64,000 nt of DNA from Dromiciops gliroides (GCF_019393635.1 NC_057866.1:168948903-169012902), one strand, 5' to 3'; positions 22,690 through 36,116 are shown, counted from the first letter of the stretch. Made by a program: numbers and translations. The notes: generated by a model from the sequence alone, not told the origin.

Positions 22690-22790
22690 TGTGGCAGAGT
22701 GACTAGGGGGCCTGCCTTAGCAGTTCTGTGTCTGACATGAACAAGCAGAATCACCCTGGGCAAGTCATTTAACTTCTCAAGGCTGAGGCC
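22690..22790 (+). mobile_element. MIR-like fragment
   Basis: CACCCTGGGCAAGTCATTTA within a degraded SINE-like stretch. Confidence 0.4.
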
Positions 22791-23260
22791 AGTAGTCTTC
22801 AAACTTTTTTGATTGTATACCCTTATCAGTTAAAAAAAATTATTGAGCACATAACCCCAATATAGGAATATTATTTATAAATTATATGCAAAAATTATAT
22901 TCACTATAAAGCATACATCCAGAAATTGAAAAGGTGGCCCAATTGGTGAAATAAGAAACTTATTTTGGACTTGTTATGGTATGAAACTCTTTGCTCCCAT
23001 TAAGATATTATTCATAATATTTCTTAGTGAGCATATTATGATGGAATACACTTTATAGTTTTTGAAAAATCCCTTTACATTCTAGTGGCAAACATAAATA
23101 ATAATTGTTAGTATTCCATTCTGCAGGTAATTTGGCCAATGTCACTGGCCAAACAGTGAATTAATTCCTTTAGTTATAATTCTTTATCACATGACAAAAT
23201 ATAAGAATCAGGTACTAGGATATAATAGAGAGCAGAACAACTTTTGAACCAGAATCACAT
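22791..23260 (+). other. Possible hAT-like remnant, one end only
   Basis: Starts CAGTAGTCTTCAAACTTTTT, like many hAT termini, and continues AT-rich. No matching right end or 8-bp duplication was found, so the extent is uncertain. Confidence 0.25.
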
Positions 23261-23464
23261 TTTACTGTATTTAGATGCCCATCACCATAAGGCATGACGA
23301 GACAATGGGGCCAAAGGAATTAATCTTCGATTTAAACTCAGAAGAAAGTTTTTCATATGTTTTCCCTCTTCATGTAGTTCTGTTTAATGGGTGGCTTTGT
23401 ATCGTACTTTCCTATTTCTTTTTCGATATTGTGTTAATTGTGTTTTTGGATGAGTACGAGGACT

Positions 23465-23865
23465 AGCAAGATGGACAATTTGGTGGAAACAGAGTGTGTG
23501 TGTGGAGAGGCATACGGTGACAATGAGCATAAAGTTGGGGCCAGGTTGTCAAGCCTTTTAAATGCTAAATAAAGGAATTTATTTTGGGCTCTGGAGATGA
23601 CAGGAGGCCACTAGATTTTATTGAGTGGGAGTGGTGGGCATTGGGAGGTTGACACAGTCAGGCTTATGCTTTAGGAAGATCAGTTTGGCAGTCGTGTGGA
23701 GGATGGATGGAGTTGGGAAATGATGAGGCAAAGTCACCAGTGAGGAAGTTATTGCAATAGTCCAAGTGATGAGGTAATGAAGGCTTGACTAGGATGGCAT
23801 CTGCATGAGTGTAGAGAAGGGGATGTTTAGGAGAGTTGTGGAGAAAGGAGCCAGGGAGGCCATCT
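23465..23865 (+). repeat. Ancient dispersed repeat (same family as 4490), 3' part
   Basis: AAGATCAGTTTGGCAGTCGT, GTGGAGGATGGATGGAGTTG and TTATTGCAATAGTCCAAGTG, in the order seen in other mammal-wide copies. Confidence 0.5.
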
Positions 23866-24014
23866 AGTACAAACTCATTATTTTATAGATGAAGGAAGAA
23901 ACTGAGGCATGAAGAACCTGAGTTTTCTCCTGTGTAAAATGAAGGCATTGAACCAGAAGGGTTTTATTAAAGTCCTTTCCAGCTCAATGATTCTACCATC
24001 CTCTTCATTTTTCT

Positions 24015-24267
<253 letters not shown>

Positions 24268-24489
24268 CCTCTTCATTTTTCTCTGCTCATTTTCATCTTC
24301 ATTTCCCCCTTCTACTTCTCCCCTTATCTCCCTTCCTCTTGTTTTCCATCTTCTTCTACCCATCTTCTCACCCAATGGTCTTCCCACCCCTGCCTGCATC
24401 ATAGAATTTAGACCTGGAAGGGATTTTAGAGCTTTTGGAAGTCAATCTCCTCATTTGACAGATGAAGGACACTGAGGCACAGAAACATG

Positions 24490-25210
<721 letters not shown>

Positions 25211-25416
25211 CTATGCTAGGCTCACAGGGGCTTTCCAGGACCAAATAAAGCAGGGGAATTAGAAGCATCATGGCTGCCTGTCTCTCAGTCAGCTGGGTAT
25301 AGAGAGGGTTTGGTCCTTTGGTAGCTACCTTGGGGGTAGGTACTTGCTTTGAAAAAGGAAAAGAGAAGAAGCTTACTCTTGGCCATTGGAATGAATGAAT
25401 GAATGAAGCATTTATT

Positions 25417-25574
25417 GGTTTCTTTTTTTTTTTTTTTTTGCGGGGCAATGGGGGTTAAGTGACTTGCCCAGAGTCACACAGCTAGTAAGTGTCAAGTGTC
25501 TGAGGCCGGATTTGAACTCAGGTACTCCTGAATCCAGGGCCGGTGCTTTATCCACTGCGCCACCTAGCTGCCCC
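25417..25574 (-). mobile_element. Poly(A)-type marsupial SINE
   Basis: Full copy; perfect 16-bp duplication GAATGAAGCATTTATT (25401-25416 and 25575-25590), inserted at the start of an ancient repeat. Confidence 0.92.
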
Positions 25575-25889
25575 GAATGAAGCATTTATTAAGAGCTTAC
25601 TATATACAAAGTGCAAGAAGAAGCTGGTGCTAGAAGCAGTCGATAAAAAAAGAAGCAGCTGATAAGGCAGACAAACTTAGAAAATGAATAATGGTGCCTG
25701 CCTTGGAGGTCCTATGGCCAGAATCATAGAAAGGACCCCAGAGGTCACCTAGAACCTAGAAAAATGTGTGTCTCTGAGTAGAAACTTAATAAATGTTTAT
25801 TGGTTTGGGTCAGACTGGATCTAGTCTACATTATGGAGATCAAGAAGTCAACTCTACAATGTCTTTAACAAAAGGTAACCAAATCCACG

Positions 25890-25975
25890 TTGGAGCAAAT
25901 CAATTCAATTCAATAAACATTTATTAAGCACCTATTATGTGCCAGGCACTGTGCTAAGCACTGGGGATACACAAT
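25890..25975 (+). repeat. Ancient dispersed repeat (same family as 4490), 5' part
   Basis: AATAAACATTTATTAAGCAC, CTATTATGTGCCAGGCACTG, TGCTAAGCACTGGGGATACA. Confidence 0.55.
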
Positions 25976-26431
25976 GAGGCCTCAGTTTCCTTATCTGTAA
26001 AATGAAGGGTTTGAACAAGATGGCCCTAAGCTCCCTCCCATCTTTATACCATAATCCCATGAATCTTTGTGATGGGGAACTCATTACTCCTTGAGGAAGT
26101 CCACTTCACATTTGGAAAGCACTAATCATTGGAAAGTTGGGAAGCAACATTTCACAGTGGGGATTTTACTGGATTTGGAGTCAGAGGATCTATGTTAAAA
26201 CCCTGCCTCTACTACTTACAATCTTAGACAATTCACTTCACTTCTTCTCTGGAGCCCAGTTTCCTCATATGCAAAATGGGAAGGTTGAACTAACTCTTAT
26301 ATCTCATAATCTTTATATGAAGTCTGAATGTGTTTCTTTGCAACTCCTGGTTTTGTCCCTGGGATTATGTGTAACACTTTTAATCCCTTTTCTATATCGC
26401 AGTCTTGAAGAGAGTTATGGTTCCCCCAATT

Positions 26432-26588
26432 CTTTTTCTTTTTTTTTTTTTTGGCAGAGCAATGAGGGTTAAGTGACTTGCCCAGGGTCACACAGCCAAT
26501 AAGTGTTAAGTGTCTGAGGCCGGATTTGAACTCAGGTCCTCCTGAATCCAGGGCCGGTGCTTTATCCACTGTATCACCTAGCTGCCCC
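26432..26588 (-). mobile_element. Poly(A)-type marsupial SINE
   Basis: Antisense full-length copy with T-run; no clear flanking duplication. Confidence 0.85.
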
Positions 26589-26941
26589 AGGCCCTAACGT
26601 TCTTGAATTTATCAGAATTAGAGCCAGAAAAAAACCAAGGATTGCTGTTCCTGTTGGGAGTCAAGGAAGAGCTGGTGTGGAATATAAGAAAGAAGAAAAA
26701 TCAGAAGGTAAGGAAGAGGCACCTGGGAAAGTAGGTTCCATTCTAACTCGGGGATTTTCCTTACTCCAGTGGCTAACTTTGGCTAGATGGTGGCCTAGGA
26801 CTAGACACAGTCTTGAAGCCATGGAACAGAGCAAACCTATCCAATAAAGCCCATGGAACACCCACCCTAGATTTCCAACCAGGGCAATTTTTTGAGGCTT
26901 TTTTCAGGATGCCAGATATAGAAGGTGCTGACTATACTTTT

Positions 26942-27080
26942 TTTTGTGGGGCAATGGGGGTTAAGTGACTTGCTCAGGGTCACACAGCTAGTAAGTGTCA
27001 AGTGTCTGAGGCCGAATTTGAACTCAGATGCTCCTGAATCCAAGGCCAGTGCTTTATCCATTGCGCCACCTAGCTGCCCC
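26942..27080 (-). mobile_element. Poly(A)-type marsupial SINE
   Basis: 13-bp duplication TGACTATACTTTT (26929-26941 and 27081-27093). Confidence 0.9.
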
Positions 27081-27573
27081 TGACTATACTTTTAATATTT
27101 CTATAGCTAGACACCACAGAGCTTAACTCCTAGTTGGCAAGAATAAATTAGTTAAAATAAGAAGTTACCAGATTGTCTTGAATGAGCCTCTTCTACCCAC
27201 CCTTCTATCTGGATACATTCCTCCTTCCCTCATTTCCCCATGCGTTGGAGGTCTTGGAGATAGTCAATGCAAGGGCATGAAGATGGATGAATGAACACTG
27301 CTGTGTGTAAGGAACAGTTAGAAGGTTCTAGACTAGTTAAAACTCATTAATCCTTCTCACAATGACTTCAAATATTTACAGATTATAGTTTTCTTCTACA
27401 ATTGGGCCATTCTGGAGGGTGATTGAGTATTTGTTTATAATCCACAGCGTAATGTACATTTCTGGTACTTTTCCAAGAGAGGGATAGAGAGACAGGATAT
27501 CACTGGCTTTGACAACCCTTGGAAACAGCTAATGGGCCTTAAGTGCTAGCAATTTAGACTGAGAGGCAGCATG

Positions 27574-27785
27574 GTAATAATGATAATTATTGCAGACATT
27601 TACTTAGCACTTTCAAGTTTATGGAGTGTTTAACATACATTATTTCATTTGATCTTCACAATAACAAGGATATAGAGAAGTTACATTATTTCCCAGGAAT
27701 CCCCAGTTAGTGTCCAAGGCAGGATTTGAACCTAGGTCTTCATGACTACTGGTCTAGTGCTGTATCTACTATACCATGCTATCTT
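27574..27785 (-). mobile_element. MIR-like CORE-SINE
   Basis: CATTTACTTAGCACTTTCAA, ATTATTTCATTTGATCTTCA, and AGGATTTGAACCTAGGTCTT. Confidence 0.6.
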
Positions 27786-28157
27786 GGAATATGCAAGTGA
27801 TTCTAGAGCCTGGCTCTCCTTTTTTATTTTTGTATGATCTTGGGCAAGCTGAGTTACTTAACCCATCCATGTTAGCTTCAGTTTCCCAAGCTGTATAATG
27901 GATGATGACCAATGAGTCCTGGGAATGTGTATTTGGTGATTTTGCTTTTGGAAATATCTGATGATGCAGAGTAAAGGGGCTTACTTTTCTATTTCTAAGG
28001 CCCCTTTCTGTATTCTTCCTTCATGCTTTTTTTTTGATTGGCTGCTGTGCCAGAACTGGGTGTGCAATGCAAAAGAATGTCACCAAGAAACTCAGCTCTC
28101 CTGTCTGGCTGTATTTTTGTGAGGAAGCAAGAATGGCTGTAAACCTTTGGGTGGGGC

Positions 28158-28292
28158 AGAGGGAAGGAGGGAGAGAGAGAAAGAGACAGAGAAATGGAGA
28201 CACACAGAGAGACACAAAGACTGACAGAAAGACAGAGAGAGAGAAAAGAAGAGAAGAGAAAGACACACAGAGAGACAGAAACAGAAAGAGAG
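28158..28292. repeat. GA/CAGA-rich simple repeat
   Basis: Imperfect AGAGA and GACACAGAGA units. Confidence 0.85.
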
Positions 28293-30075
28293 ACTTACTC
28301 CTCCCACTGGGGTTTGCATGAAGTCATGAGTATGTATCCCTGTTCAGTTTATTCTTTCCTACCTTAGATGAAGGAATATTGGAGATGGAATGGATTGGGT
28401 TGCACTGTGAGGCAAATGTCAGGAAAGCCACCAGAGATCTAGTGATGAGAGTCCATGCCAGTCTATGGCTACAACCTTGAGGAACACACTATGGAACTCA
28501 GTCTAGCAATGAATGGATTAGATCTGGTAGTTAAGAAATTGCTTTCTGCTGTGACTTTATGGATTAACTATGACACATTTAGAAGGGAACTTGGTATAAT
28601 GAATGTCTCCTCCTGGACCAAGGAAGCATAGAGGGGAATGTGACCCCCATTCAGGAGAATGGGTTATACTTCTATTCTTGCTATATCTTCTCAATAAATG
28701 TCCCCTTGTAAAAAACTAATTGATGTTCACTGATTAAATGAAATAGCAGTTCTGATCACTGGCAATTAATATTGGGTAAAATACACCAGAATGGGGGCTT
28801 GAGCTGTTAGCAAAGAAAGAAACCCTATAGTCCCTAAGGGGTACTTCTAGAACCCTAAGGGGAAGATATAGGCAGTTTTGCTCTGGAACACCTAACTTGT
28901 CTGTGCTAGTGAGAGTTGAGATAAGGAACACTAGATTTTAGAAGAGCTACAACTATAAAAAGTGACCGTTGTACCAGAGCAGTGACTTCCAAACTTTCTA
29001 GATCAAGCACTACTATCAACAAATAGAGGTGGGTATTCTTGGGGAGGCAGATAAGTGAGTGAAGGGATTTCCCCACTAGTGCATATGCAGCTGTTCCTGT
29101 GGGTGCCCATTTGTGGATCAAGTTATAACTTACTGAATCACTCTAGTGAGGATCAAAAAGGGAAAGAAAGGGGGGAAACCCATATAGTGGTGGGAAGGGG
29201 TGTAGTAGGAGTGTTGTGCTATAATGGGGGAATGGTAGCTGTGGCTGGACTGGAGATATACCCTGTGATTTGCTATTGTGCATAAGGTCGAATACAACTA
29301 ATTTTCTGTTCCTCTTATTGTTCATTACATATCATGTGGAGGTCAATCCATAGTCATTATTTTGAAGAACACTGAGTCAGAGGCTCTCTAAATTTTCTTC
29401 TAAATCTAGAGCTGTCTCTGACCAATGATAAGCAGTTCAACTCTTCCTTGTTTCCTTTCACTCTCGTCCAGGCATCCTCCCTATTCAACCAGGATGTAAC
29501 TATATAGACAGTGCCCATAAGAATTGTTAATGCTATTTTCCATTTGGGAGATTTCATGCCCTCTGGTGGCCTGTGTCCCCAATGAACATGTGAAGGAAGA
29601 GAAAATCACTGTAAGCCCAGGTTTTTGTTGAACTACATCCCTTTGGCCAAGACTAAGCAACATATGTTCCATTCCTAGGGGAATTAGCAAGCAAGGGTCA
29701 ATGACTTTATGCACTTTGTCCCCCAGAGCAAATGGTTGACTCCTGAGTCTGTCATAAATTCCTGGGATGAGACAAAAATCTGTCCTGTTATTCCAGAATT
29801 CCACATGGTTCAATCATCAAGGACCTACTCCAAGCTTTGGTGACTCGCTGACCTTCCTGTTTGATCTTAATGGATGGCTTGGTTAGGCCATGGTAGAGAC
29901 TGCCCCAATTATTCTCAGGAATTTCCCTTTTGATAAAACCAATAGAGTAAATAAACTGTATTTCTATTGCTCAAAAGCCTGCTCTTTTCAGAATGTCAGG
30001 GTTTCCCTGGATAGCTTCTTTTAGCCTCTTGTGGCTCCTGAACTCCGTCTCAGAAGCAAAAGAGGTGATTCAAAT
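28293..30075. other. No recognised feature
   Basis: About 1.8 kb with no SINE, LINE or gene I recognise. Open frames are short and overlap on both strands. Confidence 0.4.
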
Positions 30076-30092
30076 GAAAGTCAATGATGTTG

Positions 30093-30220
30093 GGGCAGCT
30101 AGATGGTGCAGTGGATAAAGCACCGGCCCTCGATTCAGGAGGACCTGAGTTCAAATCCGGCCTCAGATGCTCAATGTGACCCTGGAAAAGTCACTTAATC
30201 CTTGTTGCCCCGGAAAAAAA
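30093..30220 (+). mobile_element. Poly(A)-type marsupial SINE, internally shortened
   Basis: Perfect 17-bp duplication GAAAGTCAATGATGTTG (30076-30092 and 30221-30237). The stretch before TGTGACCCTGG is shorter than in other copies. Confidence 0.92.
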
Positions 30221-30284
30221 GAAAGTCAATGATGTTGCCTCTCTCTGAGAAGTAATTTGTCAGCCATTAGAGGAGAACCAGATC

Positions 30285-30364
30285 TCTTCTTCTTCTTCTT
30301 CTTCTTCTTCTTCTTCTTCTTCTTCTTCTTCTTCTTCTTCTTCTGCTGCTGCTGCTGCTGCTGC
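30285..30364. repeat. Compound triplet repeat TTC then TGC
   Basis: About 20 TTC units run directly into about 7 TGC units without interruption. Confidence 0.95.
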
Positions 30365-30424
30365 CTTTCACTGATGTCTGAACCCATAATTGTACAATCA
30401 TCAGTTAAAGAGAAGAGAGGTATG

Positions 30425-30670
30425 TTATTGGCACAGTGGACGGTCTTGACCTTGGAGTGGGAAAGATCTAGGTTTAAAGTCTGACACAGACCCTTCTCAG
30501 CTGTATCCTGGTTAAGCCACCAGGTAACTCACATTTTTTTTCCCTCATCTGTAAAATAAGGATAGTCTCATCTGTAGTATCTACCTCACAAAGTTGTTGT
30601 GAAGATTAAATGATATAATGTATTTAAAGTGCATTGCCAACTTTAAAGTTCCACATAAATGTTATATTTT
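30425..30670 (+). mobile_element. MIR-like CORE-SINE
   Basis: TATTGGCACAGTGGACGGTC head-like, then CCCTCATCTGTAAAATAAGG, CTACCTCACAAAGTTGTTGT, and GTGAAGATTAAATGATATAA. Confidence 0.65.
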
Positions 30671-31015
30671 ATTGTTATTATATTAGCAAATGTCCCTGCC
30701 AGTGGATAATACCATTACGGGTTGAATCTCGCATGAAGTAAATAGTTACCATTCTAGGTACTCATTCCTTCCGTCAGTGTTATTTTCTGGACCCCAGTCT
30801 ATGCAGTGACCCTCTATTAACTTTGGACCCATCTCTTCCAAGTTTGGACACCTGTTACTGTCTAGTTCCCAGAATCTGTCCCCTTATGGATTTGGTGCTT
30901 TGAACTTTAGATGTGATTGGCTTTGAATCCTGGCCCTGAGAATGACTGAGTGACCATGGATAAGTTATTTCTCTCCTCTAGAGAATTATCTTCCTCATCT
31001 AAAAAAATAAGAATC

Positions 31016-31082
31016 AATCTCTCCCTCCCTCCCTCCCTCCCTTACCACCCCCTCCCCTTCTTCCCTCCCCTTCCCTCTTCTC
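31016..31082. repeat. TCCC-rich simple repeat
   Basis: CTCCCTCCCTCCC followed by imperfect CCCCTTC units. Confidence 0.8.
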
Positions 31083-31570
31083 TCCCACTTTATTTGTCTT
31101 GACTAAAATACAATTGGGAAATGTTTAACAAAAGAAAAATACAACACAACATAGATGATGTTATTTTATGGTTTTCTATGTTAATATGAGGCCATTAGAG
31201 ATACATTTCTATTTGAGTTTTACACTGATGAAATTGCAGGCCCCATAAAAAGTACTTTAGAAAAGTGAGTTATTAGTATTACCATTTGCCCTGTTTGATC
31301 CCTAGATTGGGGCATTAGTCCTAGATCCCTTTCATTTCCTTGGCTTCATTGACTCTTACTTGCTAATCGCCCTACTCACTGGTGAGAGCTGACCCCCTAG
31401 AGCTGCAGGTTTTTATTCCCAGTCTATCAAAGGCTGTCTAATTAGGAGATATGAATGATAGCCACAGTTTTATAGAATTTTAGAGATGGGAGGGATCTTA
31501 GCAGCCTTCTAGTCCAACCAATACTGAAGACTTTCATAGATGTATTCTCACTTTCAAAATGTATTTACAC

Positions 31571-31715
31571 GGGGGGCGGCTAGGTGGCACAGTGGATAAA
31601 GCACCGGCCTTGGATTCAGGAGTACCTGAGTTCAAATCCGGCCTCAGACACTTGACTTACTAGCTGTGTGACCCTGGGCAAGTCACTTAACCCCCACTGC
31701 CCCGCAAAAAAAAAA
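31571..31715 (+). mobile_element. Poly(A)-type marsupial SINE in CR1
   Basis: GGGGGGCGGCTAGGTGG head, A10 tail; duplication not clear. Confidence 0.88.
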
Positions 31716-31979
31716 GACATCATTATTATAACATAACTCACTAAAAGAACAACACACCCAGTCAATGATCATCTAGTGGTTAAGTGGTGATCTCGTCCTT
31801 GAATAATTCGAGTAAGGGAGAACTCAGTACTTGTTGAGGAAGCCCTCTCTACTTTTGGTTAGCTCTAATTGTTAGGAAGTTTTGCCTCACATGTGGTCTC
31901 AATTTGTCTCATTGGGACTTTTACCTGAGGCAAAATAACACATCTCTAGTTTCTTTTCTATGTGACAGCCTTTCCAATA

Positions 31980-32822
31980 CAGGCATACCTCGTTTTATTG
32001 TGCTTTGCTTTATTGCACTTTGCAAATACTGGGCCGGGGGGGGGGGGGAGTTGTTTTTTGGTTGTTTTTTGTTTTTTACAAATTGAAGGTTTGTAAAAAT
32101 TTTGTATTGAACAAGTCTGTTGGTGCCATTTTTTCCAACATTATGTGGTCACTTCATGTCTTTGTGTCACATGTTGGTAATTCTTGCAATATTTCAAATT
32201 TTTCATCATTATTGTATCTGTTATGGTGATCTCTGATCTTTGCTGTTACTACTGTAATTGTTTTAGTGTCACGAACTGTGCTTCTATAAGAGAGCAAACT
32301 TAATGAATAAATGTTGTGTGTGTTCTTCCTGTCCCACCAATTGGCCATTCTTTCCAACCTCCAAAGGCTTCTCTATTTTCTGAGACACAACAATATTGAA
32401 ATTAGTCAAACTAATAACCCTATGATGGCCTCAAGTGAAAGTAAGAGTCAATCCATGTGGCAAGCTTCATTGTTGTCTTCTTTTAGGAACTGCCACAGTC
32501 ACCCCAACCTTTGAAAACCACCACCCTGATTGGTCAGTGGCCATCAGCATCAAGGAAAGACCCTCCAATAGCAAAAAGATTATGACTCGCTGAAGGCTCA
32601 GATGATGGTTAACATTTTTAGCAAATTTTTAGTATTTTTAATTAAGGTCTACACATTTTTTTAGACATAATACTCTTGCACAGTTAAAAGATGACAATGC
32701 AATGTAAACACTTTTTATATGCATTGGGAAATAAATAAAATTTATGTGACTTGCTTCATTGTGATATTCACTTTATTGCAGTGGTCTGGAAATGAACCCA
32801 CAACATCCCTGAGGGATGCCTG
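31980..32822 (+). mobile_element. Tigger1-like pogo transposon, internally deleted
   Basis: 843 bp between TA dinucleotides (31978-31979 and 32823-32824). Left end CAGGCATACCTCGTTTTATT, right end reversed CAGGCATCCCTCAGG. The sequence beside each end (for example GCAGTGGTCTGGAAATGAAC at the right, AACAATATTGAAATTAGTCA inside) matches my memory of Tigger1. The transposase start region (ATGGCCTCAAGTGAAAG near 32424) is joined directly to a C-terminal segment (AAGAGTCAATCCATG), so most of the transposase is gone. Confidence 0.8.
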
Positions 32823-33244
32823 TAATTGAAGAAGTTTCATGTCTTCTGTGAGTCTTCTCTTACCCAGGCAAAACATCCCTAGTTCCTTCACCCTCTTGGG
32901 TCCTTCCCCATCCTGGCTTTACTCCTATTGATGATCTCAGCTCAACAACATCTTTCCTAAATGCTTGGGTCAGAGCTGAACACAGTACTCCAGATGTGAC
33001 CAGTCCAGGGCAGAGTACTGTGGGACCATCCCTTCATTATTTCTGGAAGCTGCACCTCTTTTAAGGCAGCCCAAGAACACATTAGCTCCTTTGACTGTGA
33101 TATTTTGGCTAATTCTGAGATCGTAATTGATCCTCAACAAGCATGAAGTGTCTATTATATGCTAGGGGCTACATTAGGCATTGAGGATGCAAAGACAAAA
33201 AATGAAATAATTCCTTGCCCTTCAAGAACAAGGAGAATAACTCA

Positions 33245-33515
33245 TCCTGGAACTCTAAAGAGTCCTTTTCTTTCCTTCAAGAAACATCTCAAGCATAACT
33301 TTCTGCATGAAGTTTTCCCTGGTCCTTACAACTGTGAATGCCCTGCCCCCTTCCTCCCAAATTATCTCACATTTAACTCTTTGTATTTACTTATTTCTTA
33401 TTTTTCCTATATATACTTATAGATGTACTTGTCTCCTCCATTCTTTGTATTTCTAGAGCCAAGCACAATGCCTGGCACATGTTAGGTACTTAATAAATGC
33501 TTATTGGGTGATGGA
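33245..33515 (+). mobile_element. L2 LINE 3' end
   Basis: CTTCAAGAAACATCTCAAGC, ATGAAGTTTTCCCTGGTCCT, ACAATGCCTGGCACATGTTA, AATAAATGCTTATTGGGTG. Confidence 0.75.
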
Positions 33516-33607
33516 TTTCTTTTTATTCTACTTTTTGATTCATAGGTTTACTTTTTATTCATAGGTCTTTTTGCCATTTCATATGTAAGTAATCATTTGC
33601 AATGTGC

Positions 33608-33815
33608 TGTTCAATTGTTTTTCAGTTGTGTCTTACTCTTCATGATACCACTTGGGGTTTTCTCAGCAAAGTTACTGGAGTGGTTTTATCCAGCTCATTT
33701 TACAGATGAGGAAACTGAGGCAAATGGTTAAGTGATTTTCCCAGAGTCACACAGTTAGTAAATATCTGAGGCCAGATTTGAACTTCTAATTCCAGACCCA
33801 GAATTCAGTTAATAC
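33608..33815 (-). mobile_element. RTE-tailed marsupial SINE, decayed
   Basis: TTGTTTTTCAGTTGTGTCTT, TACCACTTGGGGTTTTCTCA, ACAGATGAGGAAACTGAGGC. Confidence 0.7.
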
Positions 33816-35224
33816 CTGTCATACTTCTCAACATGCTTCTATTTGTGGATGATATTGTAGTAATTGCATCAAGTGTTAGAACTCTACTGAGTCACATCAT
33901 TGAGACTGTTAGCTCTGTAAGTATTTAGTGACTTTTCATGCTAACTTTAACTTATCTCCTTTGTGTCAACTGCTTGCTGGTAAGAAATTAAGCTTTTGTT
34001 TGCCACTGTCTATTACTAATATTCATGAACCTGGAATGTCCCAGTCTGCTCCAGGTGTGGGTATGGAGAAGCTACTCATTGATCGCTTTCAGATGCTATT
34101 CCTAACCAGAGTAAATGTTTTCACTAGTATTGTCCTAGAGAGTAAACTATATCCTGGGATTAAATAAGACAGATTCTTGGCTTTGTTTAGAATGTAACTA
34201 AGACAGCATAATGGACCAAACAATGTTTATTGGAAGCCATTGTTAACTGCTGTCTTTATTTCTCATCAATGATAGGAAGTTAGGAACAAAAATTTTCAGT
34301 AGCATTTTTGGACATAGTGATTATGTTGGAAATTAAAATTTTGTTTTTGTTGTTGTTTAGATTATAAAAACCTCTAGACTCATAGTACTATTCTGGGTGG
34401 TCTGTCCTCCCAAGGGGAAAGAATTTGAGCTCGCTTGGGAGTCCGGGAATCTTTCCTTTTGTTAGTTCTCATTTTCCTTGGAATTCATAAAGTTTACATG
34501 ACTTGAAGCATCATTGAAGAGATAGATCTGGGTTGCTTTTCCCTGCTGTGCTGGTCTTTGCTCCCCAGTGTGTCTTCTTTCTGTATCACTGTCCAGTGAG
34601 AGCTTTTTTCTTTCTTTGTCTTCTCAGTTATGAGGAACTCTCTGGAGCATCAGGTGTCATCTTCCTTTGGAGGACTTCTTTTCTCTCCCTTTTGCTTTTG
34701 ATTCCCTCCCCCAATATGGCACTAGTTTTTGGCTGGACATGGGTTGGGAGGGAAGATACATAGGCCTCCTTGGAGGTACCAGCTTCTCTAAAGTGTGTGG
34801 TCTAGTTGTGAACCCGAGTTCCTGCCAAGACAAAGGCCCCATCAGTGGGACAATGAGGAATCAGGTTAAGGGAAATTTGCACCTTGCCAAGAAGACACAA
34901 GAGAGAAGAAGGCCTCATAAAGGTTATCCTTGGGGTGTGAATGGGCAAAAATGCTACACTAGGAAGAAATCTGTGTTAGGGGAAATGAATACTCTGAAAT
35001 TACACAGACAGAGTAACTAAACATTGCCATAAATGTTTAAAAGCCTAGAAAGTGTTCTTAAAATGCCTGGAGAATCTCTATGAAAATTTTCAGTTGGAAA
35101 ATCTTCATCTTTTTAGTAAACTTCTTTTTCTGCCAACTCCAGTAGAATTCAAGATAAACAAAAATCATTTATTTCTCAACATTATCATTTACCTGCATTA
35201 CTGGGACTTTAAAGTTGGCATGTC
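33816..35224. other. No recognised feature
   Basis: 1.4 kb of AT-rich DNA without SINEs. The frames at 34667-35020 and elsewhere match no family I know. Confidence 0.35.
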
Positions 35225-36105
35225 CAATTTTATCCAACTTATCTCTCCTCTCAATTTCCCTGCTTCTTTTGATTGTGTTGCTTTCTCCAAACTTGAACCC
35301 TCAGAGTCGTTTTTTTACTCCCTTGCCCTCAGATATAACCATTTGCCAAATCCTGTCAATTTTACCTTTCACCAATTTGCACCAATTCATAACATCTCTA
35401 TTCTTCCAATTTCTTTCCATTACCATCCTTAGTAAGGCCCCTGCCACCACTCACTTTGTTCCCTGATCTGTCTGCCTATTTCCAGTCTCCTGTCTCCAAG
35501 TAAACATTAAAACAATCTTCCTAATGAATGCACAGACCCCTACCCAGCTCAGAACACTTTGGCAATTTCATATTTTCTTTAGGATAAAACACAAACTCTT
35601 CCGGTTGGCCCTTAAGGCTCCCCCAGCCTGATTCCAAGCTACCATTTCAATCTTATTCCACTTTACCCCCCTTCATACAGCGTGGGTCCAGATCTGCTAG
35701 CTACTCCCTGAGGTTGGCCTGCTGGTTTTCTGCTCCTCTGTGGTTATCCAAGGCATCCCTCCTTAGGAGTACTTGTGGAAATCCTTCACTTTCTTCAAGG
35801 CTCAGTTCAGTTGCCAAGTTCCCCATGAAGTTTTCCTTGATCTCTTCAGCTGAAAATTTTCTTTACTCCCCCAAGTGTTACCATAATACTTTGTATCTTT
35901 CATCTGGACATCACCTTCTACCTTGTAATGCATACGCACATATGGATGAGTTGCTTATATGAGTGTAAGTGGACTGTGGACACATGACATTCACCTTAGT
36001 AGATTCTAAGCTTCTTGAGGCCAGGGGTCCTGCTGATTTGTATCTTTGTAGCCCCAGGACAGAGCTTTGCACATAATGGATGCTTCATAAATGTCTGATG
36101 AACCA
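35225..36105 (+). mobile_element. L2 LINE, long 3' fragment
   Basis: Contains the end of the coding part (GATAAAACACAAACTCTTCC, TTGGCCCTTAAGGCTCCC), then CAAGGCTCAGTTCAGTTGCC, CATGAAGTTTTCCTTGATCT and the tail CTAAGCTTCTTGAGGCCAGG. Confidence 0.75.
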
Positions 36106-36116
36106 AATATTGTAAC

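Larger units (their letters stand above)
31475..33135 (-). mobile_element. CR1/L3 LINE 3' region, split twice
   Basis: Antisense CR1-type text in three pieces: 31475-31570; 31716-31979 (GCTCTAATTGTTAGGAAGTT); 32823-33135 (GAACACAGTACTCCAGATGT, GTGACCAGTCCAGGGCAGAG, CAAGAACACATTAGCTCC). A SINE (31571-31715) and a Tigger-like element (31980-32822) interrupt it. The pieces are collinear. Confidence 0.7.
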
